In this document: positions 35,979 to 44,031 of the stretch, piece by piece | Layout: each line of letters begins with the position of its first letter | How positions within the stretch are numbered: the first letter of the stretch is position 1 | Assembly: GCF_000224005.2 (NCBI RefSeq) | Contig: NZ_CP007031.1 | Span: forward strand, 2,199,001 to 2,263,000 | From: Marichromatium purpuratum 984 | Lineage (GTDB): Bacteria > Pseudomonadota > Gammaproteobacteria > Chromatiales > Chromatiaceae | Direction: 5' to 3' | DNA: 64,000 nt | The notes under the pieces: model-generated | What the model was told of the DNA's origin: nothing | The model's input: only the letters and a program-made list of their open reading frames with translations | Database searches by the model: none | Made by a program: the position numbers and the translations under genes

Positions 35979-36788
35979 TCAGTCGCCGGCCGGTTGCATC
36001 ACCAGCACCGGGGAGCGCGCGGCGAGCAGCACCTCGCGGGCGAAGCTGCCGAGACGCATGCGTTGCAGCCCGGTGCGACCGTGGGTGGTCATGGCGATCA
36101 CCGCGCCCTTGATCAGCGCCGCGTACTCGACCACCGCACGGCTCACGTCGGTGCCGTGGAGCACGTCCCAGTTGGCGCTGACGCCGTAGCGCTCGGGCAG
36201 GTGGTCGGCGACGCGCCGCAGATAGACCCACTCGCCGGCGTCGGCGCCCTGGCCGAAGCTCGGCTTGAGCACCTGGATCAGCCGCAGCTCGGCGCCGATG
36301 GCGCGGGCGAAGGCGACCGCCTCGGGGAGCATCGCCTCGGACAGCGCCGAGCCGTCGAGACACACCAGCAGGCTGCGGATCGGCCCGCTCCAGGCGTCGT
36401 CGAGGTGCGGACCGGTGAGCAGGATCGGGCGGTGGGTCTGGCGCAGCAGCTCGCTGGCGACGCTGCCGAGCACCGCCTCGCCGACCACGCCGCGGGCGTG
36501 GGTCGACATCACCACCGGGTGATCCGGGCTGGTCGCGCCGATGCGCTCGATCAGCCCGTCGGTGGCGACCTCATGGACGCCGACCTCGACCTCGGCGTCG
36601 TTGAGCCCGCGCGCGACGAGCAGGCTCTCGAGCAGGGCGCGGCGCTCGGCGGTCTCGCTCTCGCGGGTGACCACCGAGAGCAACCGCGCCCGGGCACCGA
36701 GCTGGCCGGCCAGCGACAGCCCCGGACGCAGCGCGCCCTGGGAGACGGTGGAGGCATCCACCGGGATGGTGACGACAGCAGCGGACAT
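35979..36788 (-). CDS. Tandem universal stress protein
   Basis: A 269-residue protein made of two Usp domains. The second (about 130-269) carries the ATP-binding pattern: SLLVCLDGSALSEAMLPEAV at its start and MTTHGRTGLQRMRLGSFAREVL at its end (G-2x-G-9x-G-S type). The first ends in MSTHARGVVGEAVLGSVASELL, a similar motif. The ATG at 36788 follows AAGGAG. It lies 23 bases after livF and 61 bases before the crotonase gene, so it is part of the transporter operon. Usp proteins bind ATP and act in stress; its link to uptake is unknown. Confidence 0.88.
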   Translation of the reverse strand: MSAAVVTIPVDASTVSQGALRPGLSLAGQLGARARLLSVVTRESETAERRALLESLLVARGLNDAEVEVGVHEVATDGLIERIGATSPDHPVVMSTHARGVVGEAVLGSVASELLRQTHRPILLTGPHLDDAWSGPIRSLLVCLDGSALSEAMLPEAVAFARAIGAELRLIQVLKPSFGQGADAGEWVYLRRVADHLPERYGVSANWDVLHGTDVSRAVVEYAALIKGAVIAMTTHGRTGLQRMRLGSFAREVLLAARSPVLVMQPAGD

Positions 36789-36811
36789 GACGGACTCCTT
36801 GCCGCGTCGGC

Positions 36812-37645
36812 TCAAGCGAGCCAGCGCTTGCGGCGGCGATAGTGTTTGACGTTGAGATAGTCGACCCGCTCGGCACCGCCGAGATAGAACTCCTGCACGT
36901 CGGGGTTCTCGCGCAGCACCGCCGCCTCGCCGCTCATCACCACCTGCCCGTTCTCGAGCAGATAGGCGTGATCGACCACCTCCAGCGCGGCGGCGGCGTT
37001 CTGCTCGACGAGCAGCACGCCGACCCCCTGCTCACGGTTGATCTCGCCGATGATGGCGAAGATCTCCTGCACCAGCAGCGGCGAGAGCCCGAGGCTCGGC
37101 TCATCGAGCATGATCAGCTCGGGCTCGGTCATCAGCGCACGCCCGATGGCGAGCATCTGCTGCTCGCCGCCGGAGAGATAGCCCGCCTTGGTGCGGGCGC
37201 GCTCGCCGAGCCGGGGGAAGTAGGTCAGCACCCGCTCGCGCAGCTCCTGGTAGCGCTTGCGGCTGCCGCGCAGCGGGTAGGCGGCGAGCAGGTTGGCCTC
37301 GGGGGTGAGGTGCTCGAAGATGCGCCGCCCCTCGAGCACGTGCACCAGCCCGCTGGCGACCCGCGCCGGCGGCGCCAGCGCCAGCATATCGGCGCCCTGG
37401 AAACGAATCTCACCGCGCGTGACCAGCCCGCGCTCGGGCGCGAGCAGGCCGCTGACGGCCTTGAGCGTGGTGCTCTTGCCGGCGCCGTTGCCACCGAGCA
37501 GGGCGATCATCTGGCCCTTGCCGATCCGCAGCGACACCCCCTTGATCGCCAGGAACACCCGGTCGTAGACCACCTCGACGTTGCTCAGCTCGAGCAGCGG
37601 CGGCGTCACCGGCAGCGACGCGACGCGATTGGCTGCTGTCTCCAT
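36812..37645 (-). CDS. livF: Branched-chain-type ABC transporter ATPase LivF
   Basis: A 277-residue ATPase of the HAAT uptake family. Walker A GGNGAGKST near 52, Q-loop region, signature LSGGEQQ near 160, Walker B LIMLDEPSLGLSP, and the H-loop region, where the usual His is in LLVEQNAAAAL. The C-terminal extension (VDYLNVKHYRRRKRWLA) is longer than in E. coli LivF and is typical of the subgroup found with acyl-CoA synthetase genes. It follows livK after 123 bases. Confidence 0.92.
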   Translation of the reverse strand: METAANRVASLPVTPPLLELSNVEVVYDRVFLAIKGVSLRIGKGQMIALLGGNGAGKSTTLKAVSGLLAPERGLVTRGEIRFQGADMLALAPPARVASGLVHVLEGRRIFEHLTPEANLLAAYPLRGSRKRYQELRERVLTYFPRLGERARTKAGYLSGGEQQMLAIGRALMTEPELIMLDEPSLGLSPLLVQEIFAIIGEINREQGVGVLLVEQNAAAALEVVDHAYLLENGQVVMSGEAAVLRENPDVQEFYLGGAERVDYLNVKHYRRRKRWLA

Positions 37646-37768
37646 GAAGGCCCTCGCTCTCTCCTTGGTCGACCGGGCAGGCCGGTCGGGTTCGATCGGC
37701 GCCGACGACGCGCGCCGGCCCCCTCGCGCACGGTCACGGACGGGGCGCCCGGCCCCGCCCGCGCCGAC

Positions 37769-39016
37769 TCAGCGCCCGTCGCGGAAGCCCGCGGCGTCCT
37801 TCTCGATCTCGTCCCAGACGATGTCCTGATAGGCGCTGCGCCACTCGGTGACCGGCACCCAGGCGCCGCCGTCCCAGCGCGACACCCGGCCGAAACCGCC
37901 GCCCTGGTGGTCGGTGGCGCTGAAGCTCAGCGGCGGCATCAGCCCCTCGGCGTCGAAGTTGCTGATCTGCTCGAAGCCGCGGCGCAGCGTATCGCCGGTG
38001 AGCGGCGCGCCGTACTCGGCAAGCGCCAGGCGCGCGGCCTCGACCGCCACCGCCATGGTCGCCACGCCGATGTTGTAGTAGCTCGAACCGACGTTCTCCT
38101 CGGGCCCACTGCCCTCGCCCTTGGCCACCACCTCGTCGAGGATCGCCTGGATCACCGGCAACTCGCGTCCGGGGGCGACCGCCTCGTAGCGCTTGACCCC
38201 GGTCATGTGCTTGCCGAGGTGCTCGGCATCGGCCTCGGCCAGCCACACCACCGAGAGGATGTGCTCGGGGCGGATGCCGTTGCGGATGGCCTCGCGCACC
38301 GAGACCTGCTGGCCGCTGCCGGCGCCCCAGATCAGCACCTGGTCGGGCCGGTAGCGACGCACGTCGGACCAGGTCGCCGACTGCTCGGTGCCGGGGCTGG
38401 GATAGGCGAAGGCGCGCAGCTCGAAGCCGTGACGCGCGGCCAGGGTCTCGAGCACCGGCACCGGCTCGCGCCCGAAGGGCGAGTCGATGTGCACCAGGGC
38501 AATGCGCTTGCCGGCGAGCCCGCCGAGTTCGGTGTCGATGTAGTCGGCGAGGATCGCCGCCTGCGACCAGTAAGTCGCCATCATCGGGAAGACGAAGGGG
38601 AAGGTCTCGCCGTGGCTGGCGTCACCGCGACCGTGCAGCGGGGTGATCATCACCACCTCGTCCTCGAGCACGCGGTTGACCGCCGCGCGCGACACCGGGG
38701 TGCTGAGGAAATCGACCAGCACCGCGCCGTCACCGCGGGCGCGGTTGTAGGCCTCGATGCCGCGCTGGGGCTCGTTGGCGGTGTCGCGCACCAGCGCCTC
38801 GACGGGGTGGCCATCGAGCCCGCCGCGGGCGTTGACCAGACGCAGATAGTCCTGCTGGCCCTGGTTGTACTCGTTGGTGAGGAAGGTGTAGACGGCGGTG
38901 AAGTCCTGCAGCAGCGCAAAGCGCACCGGCTCCTTGTCGGGCACGTTGGCGAGACTCGCGCCCAGGGCCAGGGCGCTACAGGCGCCGAGCAGGCCGCTCA
39001 ACCATGTCTTCTTCAT
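37769..39016 (-). CDS. livK: ABC transporter periplasmic binding protein (Liv family)
   Basis: A 415-residue type-I binding protein. The signal peptide is at about 1-23 (MKKTWLSGLLGACSALALGAS). The ATG at 39016 has AAGGAGG upstream. The mature protein has the Leu/Ile/Val-binding fold, with NEYNQGQQDYLRLVNARGGLDG near 50-70 and a Tyr/Trp-rich closing half. The neighbouring acyl-CoA synthetase genes suggest a carboxylic acid, perhaps a branched or aromatic acid, instead of an amino acid; that is inference. Confidence 0.88.
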   Translation of the reverse strand: MKKTWLSGLLGACSALALGASLANVPDKEPVRFALLQDFTAVYTFLTNEYNQGQQDYLRLVNARGGLDGHPVEALVRDTANEPQRGIEAYNRARGDGAVLVDFLSTPVSRAAVNRVLEDEVVMITPLHGRGDASHGETFPFVFPMMATYWSQAAILADYIDTELGGLAGKRIALVHIDSPFGREPVPVLETLAARHGFELRAFAYPSPGTEQSATWSDVRRYRPDQVLIWGAGSGQQVSVREAIRNGIRPEHILSVVWLAEADAEHLGKHMTGVKRYEAVAPGRELPVIQAILDEVVAKGEGSGPEENVGSSYYNIGVATMAVAVEAARLALAEYGAPLTGDTLRRGFEQISNFDAEGLMPPLSFSATDHQGGGFGRVSRWDGGAWVPVTEWRSAYQDIVWDEIEKDAAGFRDGR

Positions 39017-39057
39017 CGATGGGGTCCTCCTTGTCTTGTCGTTGTCGTGGATCTCGA

Positions 39058-40131
39058 TCAGCGCTGGGCGTGGCGGAAGGGCCAGACCAGGAAGTACTTG
39101 CGGATGTTGTCGTAGATCTTCGCCAACCCCAGCGGCTCGAACAGGATCACCGCGATGATCAGCGCGCCGTAGACCATCAGCGGGATGTGGGCGATGAGGT
39201 TGAAGGAGACCGGGAACAGCTCCAGCCCCGCCACCCAGGCCAGCAGGTTGGTGAGCACGATCGGCAGCAGCAGGATGAAACCGGCGCCGAGATAGGCCCC
39301 GATCACGCTGCCCAGACCGCCGACCAGCACCATCGCCACCAGCTGGATGGAGACGTTGAAACCGAACTGCTCCGGGGTCACCGCCTGGTAGTAGCAGAAG
39401 GCGAGGATGGCGCCGCTGACACCACCGAGGAAGGAGCTGGTGAAGAAGGCCAGCAGCTTGTAGCGCAGCGGGTCGACGCCGATCACGGCGGCGGCGAAGT
39501 CCTTGTCGCGCACCGCCACCAGCGCTCGCCCGACGCTGCTGCGCTTGATGTTGAGCAGCAGCAGGGTGCAGATCAGCGTCCAGCCGAGCGCGGTGTAGTA
39601 GAGCGCGGTGTCGCCGTCGAGGGGGATGAACAGCAGTCGCACCTCGGGGGTGGCGAGGGTGGCCTGCGCCCCGCCCGAGATCGCCGGGACGTTGATGATC
39701 ACCCAGGAGACCAGGTACTGCATCGCCAGGGTCGCCATCACCAGATAGAGCCCCTTGACGCGCAGCGCGGCGGCGCCGAAGACGCAGCCGATCAGCGCCG
39801 CGGCCAGCCCCGCACCGACCAGCGCCAGCTCGAAGGGCACGCCAGCGCGGGCGAGATGGATGCTGGTGTAGGCGCCGATGGCCATCACCGCGGCGAAGCC
39901 GAAGTGGAGCTGCCCGGCGATCCCCATCAGCAGGGTCAGCGACAGCGCCGCGGCGGTCCAGATCAGCCAGGGCGCGAGATAGCTGTTGAGATACAGCTCG
40001 GGCAGCAGCAGCGGCGCGAGCAGCGCCAGGGCGAGCAGCCCACCGAGCAGGCGGCGGTCGGCGGCCAGCGGCCACAGCTTGCGGGTGGCGGCGTAGCGGG
40101 TGTGATGGATGCCGGATTGACGATAGAACAT
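39058..40131 (-). CDS. livM: ABC transporter permease LivM
   Basis: A 357-residue inner-membrane permease with 8-10 helices. The family marks are GIAGQLHFGFAAVMAIGAY near 72-90 and the EAA-like loop RDKDFAAAVIGVDPLRYKL near 215-233, which contacts the ATPase. It lies 4 bases after livH and 41 before livK. Confidence 0.92.
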   Translation of the reverse strand: MFYRQSGIHHTRYAATRKLWPLAADRRLLGGLLALALLAPLLLPELYLNSYLAPWLIWTAAALSLTLLMGIAGQLHFGFAAVMAIGAYTSIHLARAGVPFELALVGAGLAAALIGCVFGAAALRVKGLYLVMATLAMQYLVSWVIINVPAISGGAQATLATPEVRLLFIPLDGDTALYYTALGWTLICTLLLLNIKRSSVGRALVAVRDKDFAAAVIGVDPLRYKLLAFFTSSFLGGVSGAILAFCYYQAVTPEQFGFNVSIQLVAMVLVGGLGSVIGAYLGAGFILLLPIVLTNLLAWVAGLELFPVSFNLIAHIPLMVYGALIIAVILFEPLGLAKIYDNIRKYFLVWPFRHAQR

Positions 40132-40135
40132 GATC

Positions 40136-41023
40136 TCAGACCCTCTCGATCTCTTCCCGCCCGAAGATGCCGTGGGGGCGGAACAGGATGGTGAGCAGGA
40201 TGATCAGCGAGGTCACCACGTCACGGGTGCCGCCGCCGACCAGGGGATCGACATAGCCGGGGACGACGCTGCCGAGGATGCCGACGACCAGCCCCGCGAC
40301 CAGCACCCCGTGGATGCTGTCGAGCCCGCCGAGGATGACCACCGCCACCGCCGGGAAGAGCAGCGTGGTCAGGCTCCAGTCGACGCCCTGCACCGAGCCC
40401 CACATCACCCCGGCGGCCACCGCTGCGACCCCGGCGAGCCCCCAGGAGACGGCCACCGCGCGCTCCACCGAGATCCCCACCGACCAGCTCGAGACGTGAT
40501 CGTCGGAGACGGCCAGCAGCTTGGTGCCGAGGCGGGTGCGGAAGAAGAACAGCGCCAGCCCGATCATCAGCGCGCCGATCGCTCCGCCGATCAGGTACTC
40601 GCGGTTGATGAACACGTCGCCGACGATAATCGGCATCATGTCGATGCCGAGATCCAGGCTCTTTGGCGCGGCGCCGAGCAGCCCCGGACCGAGGCCGCGC
40701 AGCAGGCTCTCGAGCCCGAGGGTGAGCATCACCACCATGATGATCGGCTGCCCGACCATGCGCCGCAGCAGCACCCGTTCGGTGAGCATGCCGAACAGGA
40801 ACATGCCGAGCACGGCCACCAGCAGCGCCACCACCACCGGCGCGCCGAGCCAGCCGGCGACCATCCACACCAGATAGGCGGCGATCATCACCATCGCCCC
40901 CTGGGCGAGGTTGGGCACCCCGGAGGACTTGTAGATCAGCACGATGCCGAGTGCGACCAGGCCGTACATCAGCCCGGTCAGGGCGCCGTTGATGGTCAGT
41001 TCGATGAGGAATGCGATATCCAT
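40136..41023 (-). CDS. livH: ABC transporter permease LivH
   Basis: A 295-residue permease with about 8 helices. LivH marks include ALTGLMYGLVALGIVLIYKS near 14-33 and VPNLAQGAMVMIAAY; the ATPase-contact loop contains GTKLLAVSDDHVSSWSVGI. The ATG at 41023 is 2 bases from the end of the acyl-CoA synthetase gene, so the much longer open frame upstream is rejected. Confidence 0.92.
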   Translation of the reverse strand: MDIAFLIELTINGALTGLMYGLVALGIVLIYKSSGVPNLAQGAMVMIAAYLVWMVAGWLGAPVVVALLVAVLGMFLFGMLTERVLLRRMVGQPIIMVVMLTLGLESLLRGLGPGLLGAAPKSLDLGIDMMPIIVGDVFINREYLIGGAIGALMIGLALFFFRTRLGTKLLAVSDDHVSSWSVGISVERAVAVSWGLAGVAAVAAGVMWGSVQGVDWSLTTLLFPAVAVVILGGLDSIHGVLVAGLVVGILGSVVPGYVDPLVGGGTRDVVTSLIILLTILFRPHGIFGREEIERV

Positions 41024-41025
41024 GC

Positions 41026-43005
41026 TCAGGCCTCCTCGGCGATGCGGTCGGCGTTCACCCGGGCGATGGCCAGGTGACGCTTGAGGGTGCCGGAGGCGCC
41101 GGTCTCGTAACCGATCCGGGCCTCGTACTCGATCGAGTCGCGTCCGGCGTAGAGCGACTCGATGATCGGCGCATAGTGGGCGTCGATGACGTCGCGGCGC
41201 AGCTTGCGGGTGCGGGTGACCTCGCCGTCGTCGGGGTCGAACGCCTTGTGCAGGTTGACGAAGCTGCGGATCGCCAGCGCCGGTGGCAGCAGCGCGTTGA
41301 CCCGCGCCACCTCGGCGCGCACCAGCGCATAGACCTCGGGCTTCTGCGACAGATCGGCGAAGGAGGTATAGGGCACGCCGTTGATCTGCGCCCAGTGCCC
41401 CACCGCCTCGCTGTCGATCACCACCAGCGCGGCGAGGAAATCGCGCTCGCGCCCGAGCACGCAGGCCTCGCGGATGTAGTCGCTGAACTTCAGCCGGTTC
41501 TCGATATAGGTCGGGATGAAGCGCTCGCCGGTGTTGGTGTAGACCACCTCGGAGAGCCGTCCGAGCACCACCAGCTGACCGTCGGCCTCGAGCTGGCCGG
41601 CGTCGCCGGTGTGCATCCAGCCCGCGCGCAGGGTCTCGGCGGTGGCCTCGGGGTTGTCGAAATAGCCATCGAAGACGTTGTCGGCGCGCATCAGGATCTC
41701 GCCCTCGTCGCTGATGCGCAGCTCCACCCCGGGGAAGGGCCGCCCGGCGGTGTGCAGGCTCACCGAGCCCGGGTCCTGGGCCACGCACAGCGCGCAGTTC
41801 TCGGTCTGGCCATAGAACTGGCGCAGGTCGAGCCCGAGCGCACGGAAGAACAGGAACACGTCCTCGCCCATGGCGTCGCCGGCGGTATAGGGGCGCGCCA
41901 CCCGCCGCAGCCCGAGCTGGTCCTTGAGCGGGCCGAACATCAGCACCTCCCCCACCCCGCGCCACAGCCGCCGCCACGGCGCCGGACGTCGGCCCTCCAG
42001 GCGATCGCGCTCGAGCCGCTCGGCGAAGGGCATGAAGTGGGCATAGAGCGCGCGCTTGAGCGGACTCGACTCCTTGATGCCGACCTGGATGCGGGTGAGC
42101 ATGCTCGACCAGGCGCGCGGCGAGCCGAAGTAGAGCGTCGGGGCGATCTCGCGCAGGTCGTGGAGCGCGGTCTCCTGCTGCTCGGGGATGTGGACACAGA
42201 AGCGCAGCAGGATCGCCGCGCCGACCGAGAAGATGAAGTCCCCCACCCAGGCCATCGGCAGATAGGCCATGTGCACCTCGCCCTCGCGGAAGTAACCGGC
42301 GCGCGAGGCATTGCGCACCGCCGCGATGATGTGGCCGTGCTTGAGCGGGATGCCCTTGGGCCGCCCGGTGGTGCCGGAGGAGTGCAGCAGCACCGCCGGG
42401 GCGTGGACGCTGGTGCGCTCCTGCAGCGCCGCGCGCAACCCCGGCTCGGCGCTGAAGCGCGCGCGGCCCTGCGCGCTCAGCGCCGCGATCGCCCGGGCGC
42501 CCGGCGGTGGGGCCTGCTCCAGCCCGCGCGGGTCGTCGTAGAGGATATGATCGAGCGCCCCGTAGCCGGCCGCGCGGATCGTCAAGAGCTTGTCGACCTG
42601 CTCCTGGTCCTCGACCAGGGCGCAACGGATCGACTCGGTCTCGAGCTGGCCGCGCAGCTCCTCGGGCGGGGTGTCGGGATAGGCCGGCGAGGGCAGCGCG
42701 CGCAGCGCGATGGCCGCGAGCATGCCGAAGTAGAGCGCCGGGCGGTTGTCGCCGATCACCAGCACCCGGTCGCCGGGCTCGACCCCCAGGGCCTCAAGCC
42801 CGGCGGCCAGCGCCAGCACCTCGTCGAGGTACTGGCGCCAGGTGTAGCTCTGCCAGATGCCGCGCCGACGCTCGCGCAGCGCCACCTCGTGACCGTGGTG
42901 CTCGGCGTTGTACACCAGCCAGTGGATGAGATGGTCGTGGGACTGCCAGTGCGGGTGCAGCGCGATGTCCCCGATCGCGTGCGGCTGGCGCTGTTCAGGC
43001 TGCAT
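41026..43005 (-). CDS. Long-chain-type acyl-CoA synthetase (AMP-binding) in the Liv operon
   Basis: A 659-residue adenylate-forming enzyme. The P-loop HSSGTTGRPKG is intact (near 218), the A5 motif is FYGQTEN near 400, the A7 motif GWMHTGDAG near 460, and the C-terminal region has a Lys in TRTRKLRRD. The synthetase lies inside the transporter operon, between livG (11-base overlap) and livH (2-base gap), which strongly suggests that the imported acid is activated to a CoA ester at once. Chain length is not clear from sequence. Confidence 0.9.
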   Translation of the reverse strand: MQPEQRQPHAIGDIALHPHWQSHDHLIHWLVYNAEHHGHEVALRERRRGIWQSYTWRQYLDEVLALAAGLEALGVEPGDRVLVIGDNRPALYFGMLAAIALRALPSPAYPDTPPEELRGQLETESIRCALVEDQEQVDKLLTIRAAGYGALDHILYDDPRGLEQAPPPGARAIAALSAQGRARFSAEPGLRAALQERTSVHAPAVLLHSSGTTGRPKGIPLKHGHIIAAVRNASRAGYFREGEVHMAYLPMAWVGDFIFSVGAAILLRFCVHIPEQQETALHDLREIAPTLYFGSPRAWSSMLTRIQVGIKESSPLKRALYAHFMPFAERLERDRLEGRRPAPWRRLWRGVGEVLMFGPLKDQLGLRRVARPYTAGDAMGEDVFLFFRALGLDLRQFYGQTENCALCVAQDPGSVSLHTAGRPFPGVELRISDEGEILMRADNVFDGYFDNPEATAETLRAGWMHTGDAGQLEADGQLVVLGRLSEVVYTNTGERFIPTYIENRLKFSDYIREACVLGRERDFLAALVVIDSEAVGHWAQINGVPYTSFADLSQKPEVYALVRAEVARVNALLPPALAIRSFVNLHKAFDPDDGEVTRTRKLRRDVIDAHYAPIIESLYAGRDSIEYEARIGYETGASGTLKRHLAIARVNADRIAEEA

Positions 43006-43801
43006 CCTTCACCCTCCCGATATAGGCCGCGACCACGGTGGGATCGTTGATCGCCTCGCGGGTCGGTCCCTCGGCGATCTTCTCGCCGTTGTTGAGCACC
43101 ACCGCGCGGTTGCAGATGGCGGTGACCACGTCCATGTGGTGCTCGATGAGCAGCATGGTGGTGCCCATGGCGTCGCGCGCATCGAGGATGAAGCGCACCA
43201 TGTACTCCTTCTCCTCCTGGTTCATCCCCGCCATCGGCTCGTCGAGCACCAGGAAACCGGGCTCGGCACAGAGCGCGCGCGCCAGCTCGACGCGCTTTTG
43301 CATCCCCAGCGGGATGACGTCGACCGGCTCGTCGCGCACGCTCTCGAGCTGGAGCAGGTCGATCACCTCCTCGACCCGCACCCGGTGGGCAACCTCCTCG
43401 CGCTCGGCCCACCACCAGTAGAAGGCCGCGCCGAGGATGCTCGGGCGCATGAACAGGTGGCGCCCGAGGAGGATGTTGTCGAGCACGCTCAGCCCGCGAA
43501 ACAGCGCCACGTTCTGGAAGGTGCGCGCCACCCCCTTGCGGGCGATGCGGTGGGGCTTGAGCCCGCTGATGCGCTCGCCGCGATAGCGGATCTCGCCCTG
43601 CTGCGGCGGATAGAAGCCGGTGATGGCGTTGACCAGGGTGGTCTTGCCCGAGCCGTTGGGACCGACCAGGCCGAAGATCTCACCCCGGTGGATGTGCAAA
43701 TCGATCCCCTTGAGCGCCTGCAGTCCGCCGAACCAGCGGCTGACCGCGGCGCATTCGAGTATCACCTCGTCGGGATCGTGGTCCTGTCGCGTCGTCGTCA
43801 C
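42995..43801 (-). CDS. livG: Branched-chain-type ABC transporter ATPase LivG
   Basis: A 268-residue ATPase. Walker A is GPNGSGKTT near 47, the signature region is IPLGMQKRVELARAL, Walker B FLVLDEPMAGMN, and the H-loop LLIEHHMDVV. The usual LSGG is changed to PLGM, as seen in other LivG proteins of this subgroup. The GTG at 43801 follows GGGAGG and is a better start than the ATG at 43894, whose extra residues (TPAVRAGALPCTHD) have no family counterpart. It is the first Liv gene of the operon. Confidence 0.88.
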   Translation of the reverse strand: MTTTRQDHDPDEVILECAAVSRWFGGLQALKGIDLHIHRGEIFGLVGPNGSGKTTLVNAITGFYPPQQGEIRYRGERISGLKPHRIARKGVARTFQNVALFRGLSVLDNILLGRHLFMRPSILGAAFYWWWAEREEVAHRVRVEEVIDLLQLESVRDEPVDVIPLGMQKRVELARALCAEPGFLVLDEPMAGMNQEEKEYMVRFILDARDAMGTTMLLIEHHMDVVTAICNRAVVLNNGEKIAEGPTREAINDPTVVAAYIGRVKDAA

Positions 43802-43996
43802 GCCTGTGTCCTCCCTGCTCTCCTCGTTTGTCTCGGCGCCCCTGTCATGGGTGCAGGGGAGCGCGCCCGCTCGCACGGCGGGCGTCGTCGTCATGGCTCG
43901 CGGATCGGACCGGGCGCGGCCCGGTCGGGGAGAGACCGGCCCGCCGCCCTCCGTGGCGTGGCCGGTGCACTGGGCCGGGGCGCGTGCCCGGCCCCG

Positions 43997-44015
43997 CGGC
44001 GCCCTCCCGGCGCCG
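43997..44015 (-). terminator. GC-only hairpin after the AMP-binding gene
   Basis: CGGCGCC and GGCGCCG form a perfect 7-base stem around a 5-base loop, 17 bases past the stop of the gene at 44032. There is no T tract, so it may be a weak or Rho-aided stop, or only an attenuator between this gene and livG. Confidence 0.4.
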
Positions 44016-44031
44016 CCCGTCGCTCACGCGA

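Noticed and set aside
41024-42625. N-terminal extension of LivH
   Set aside because: It is out-of-frame acyl-CoA synthetase sequence, rich in Arg/Ala/Gly; the true start is the ATG at 41023.
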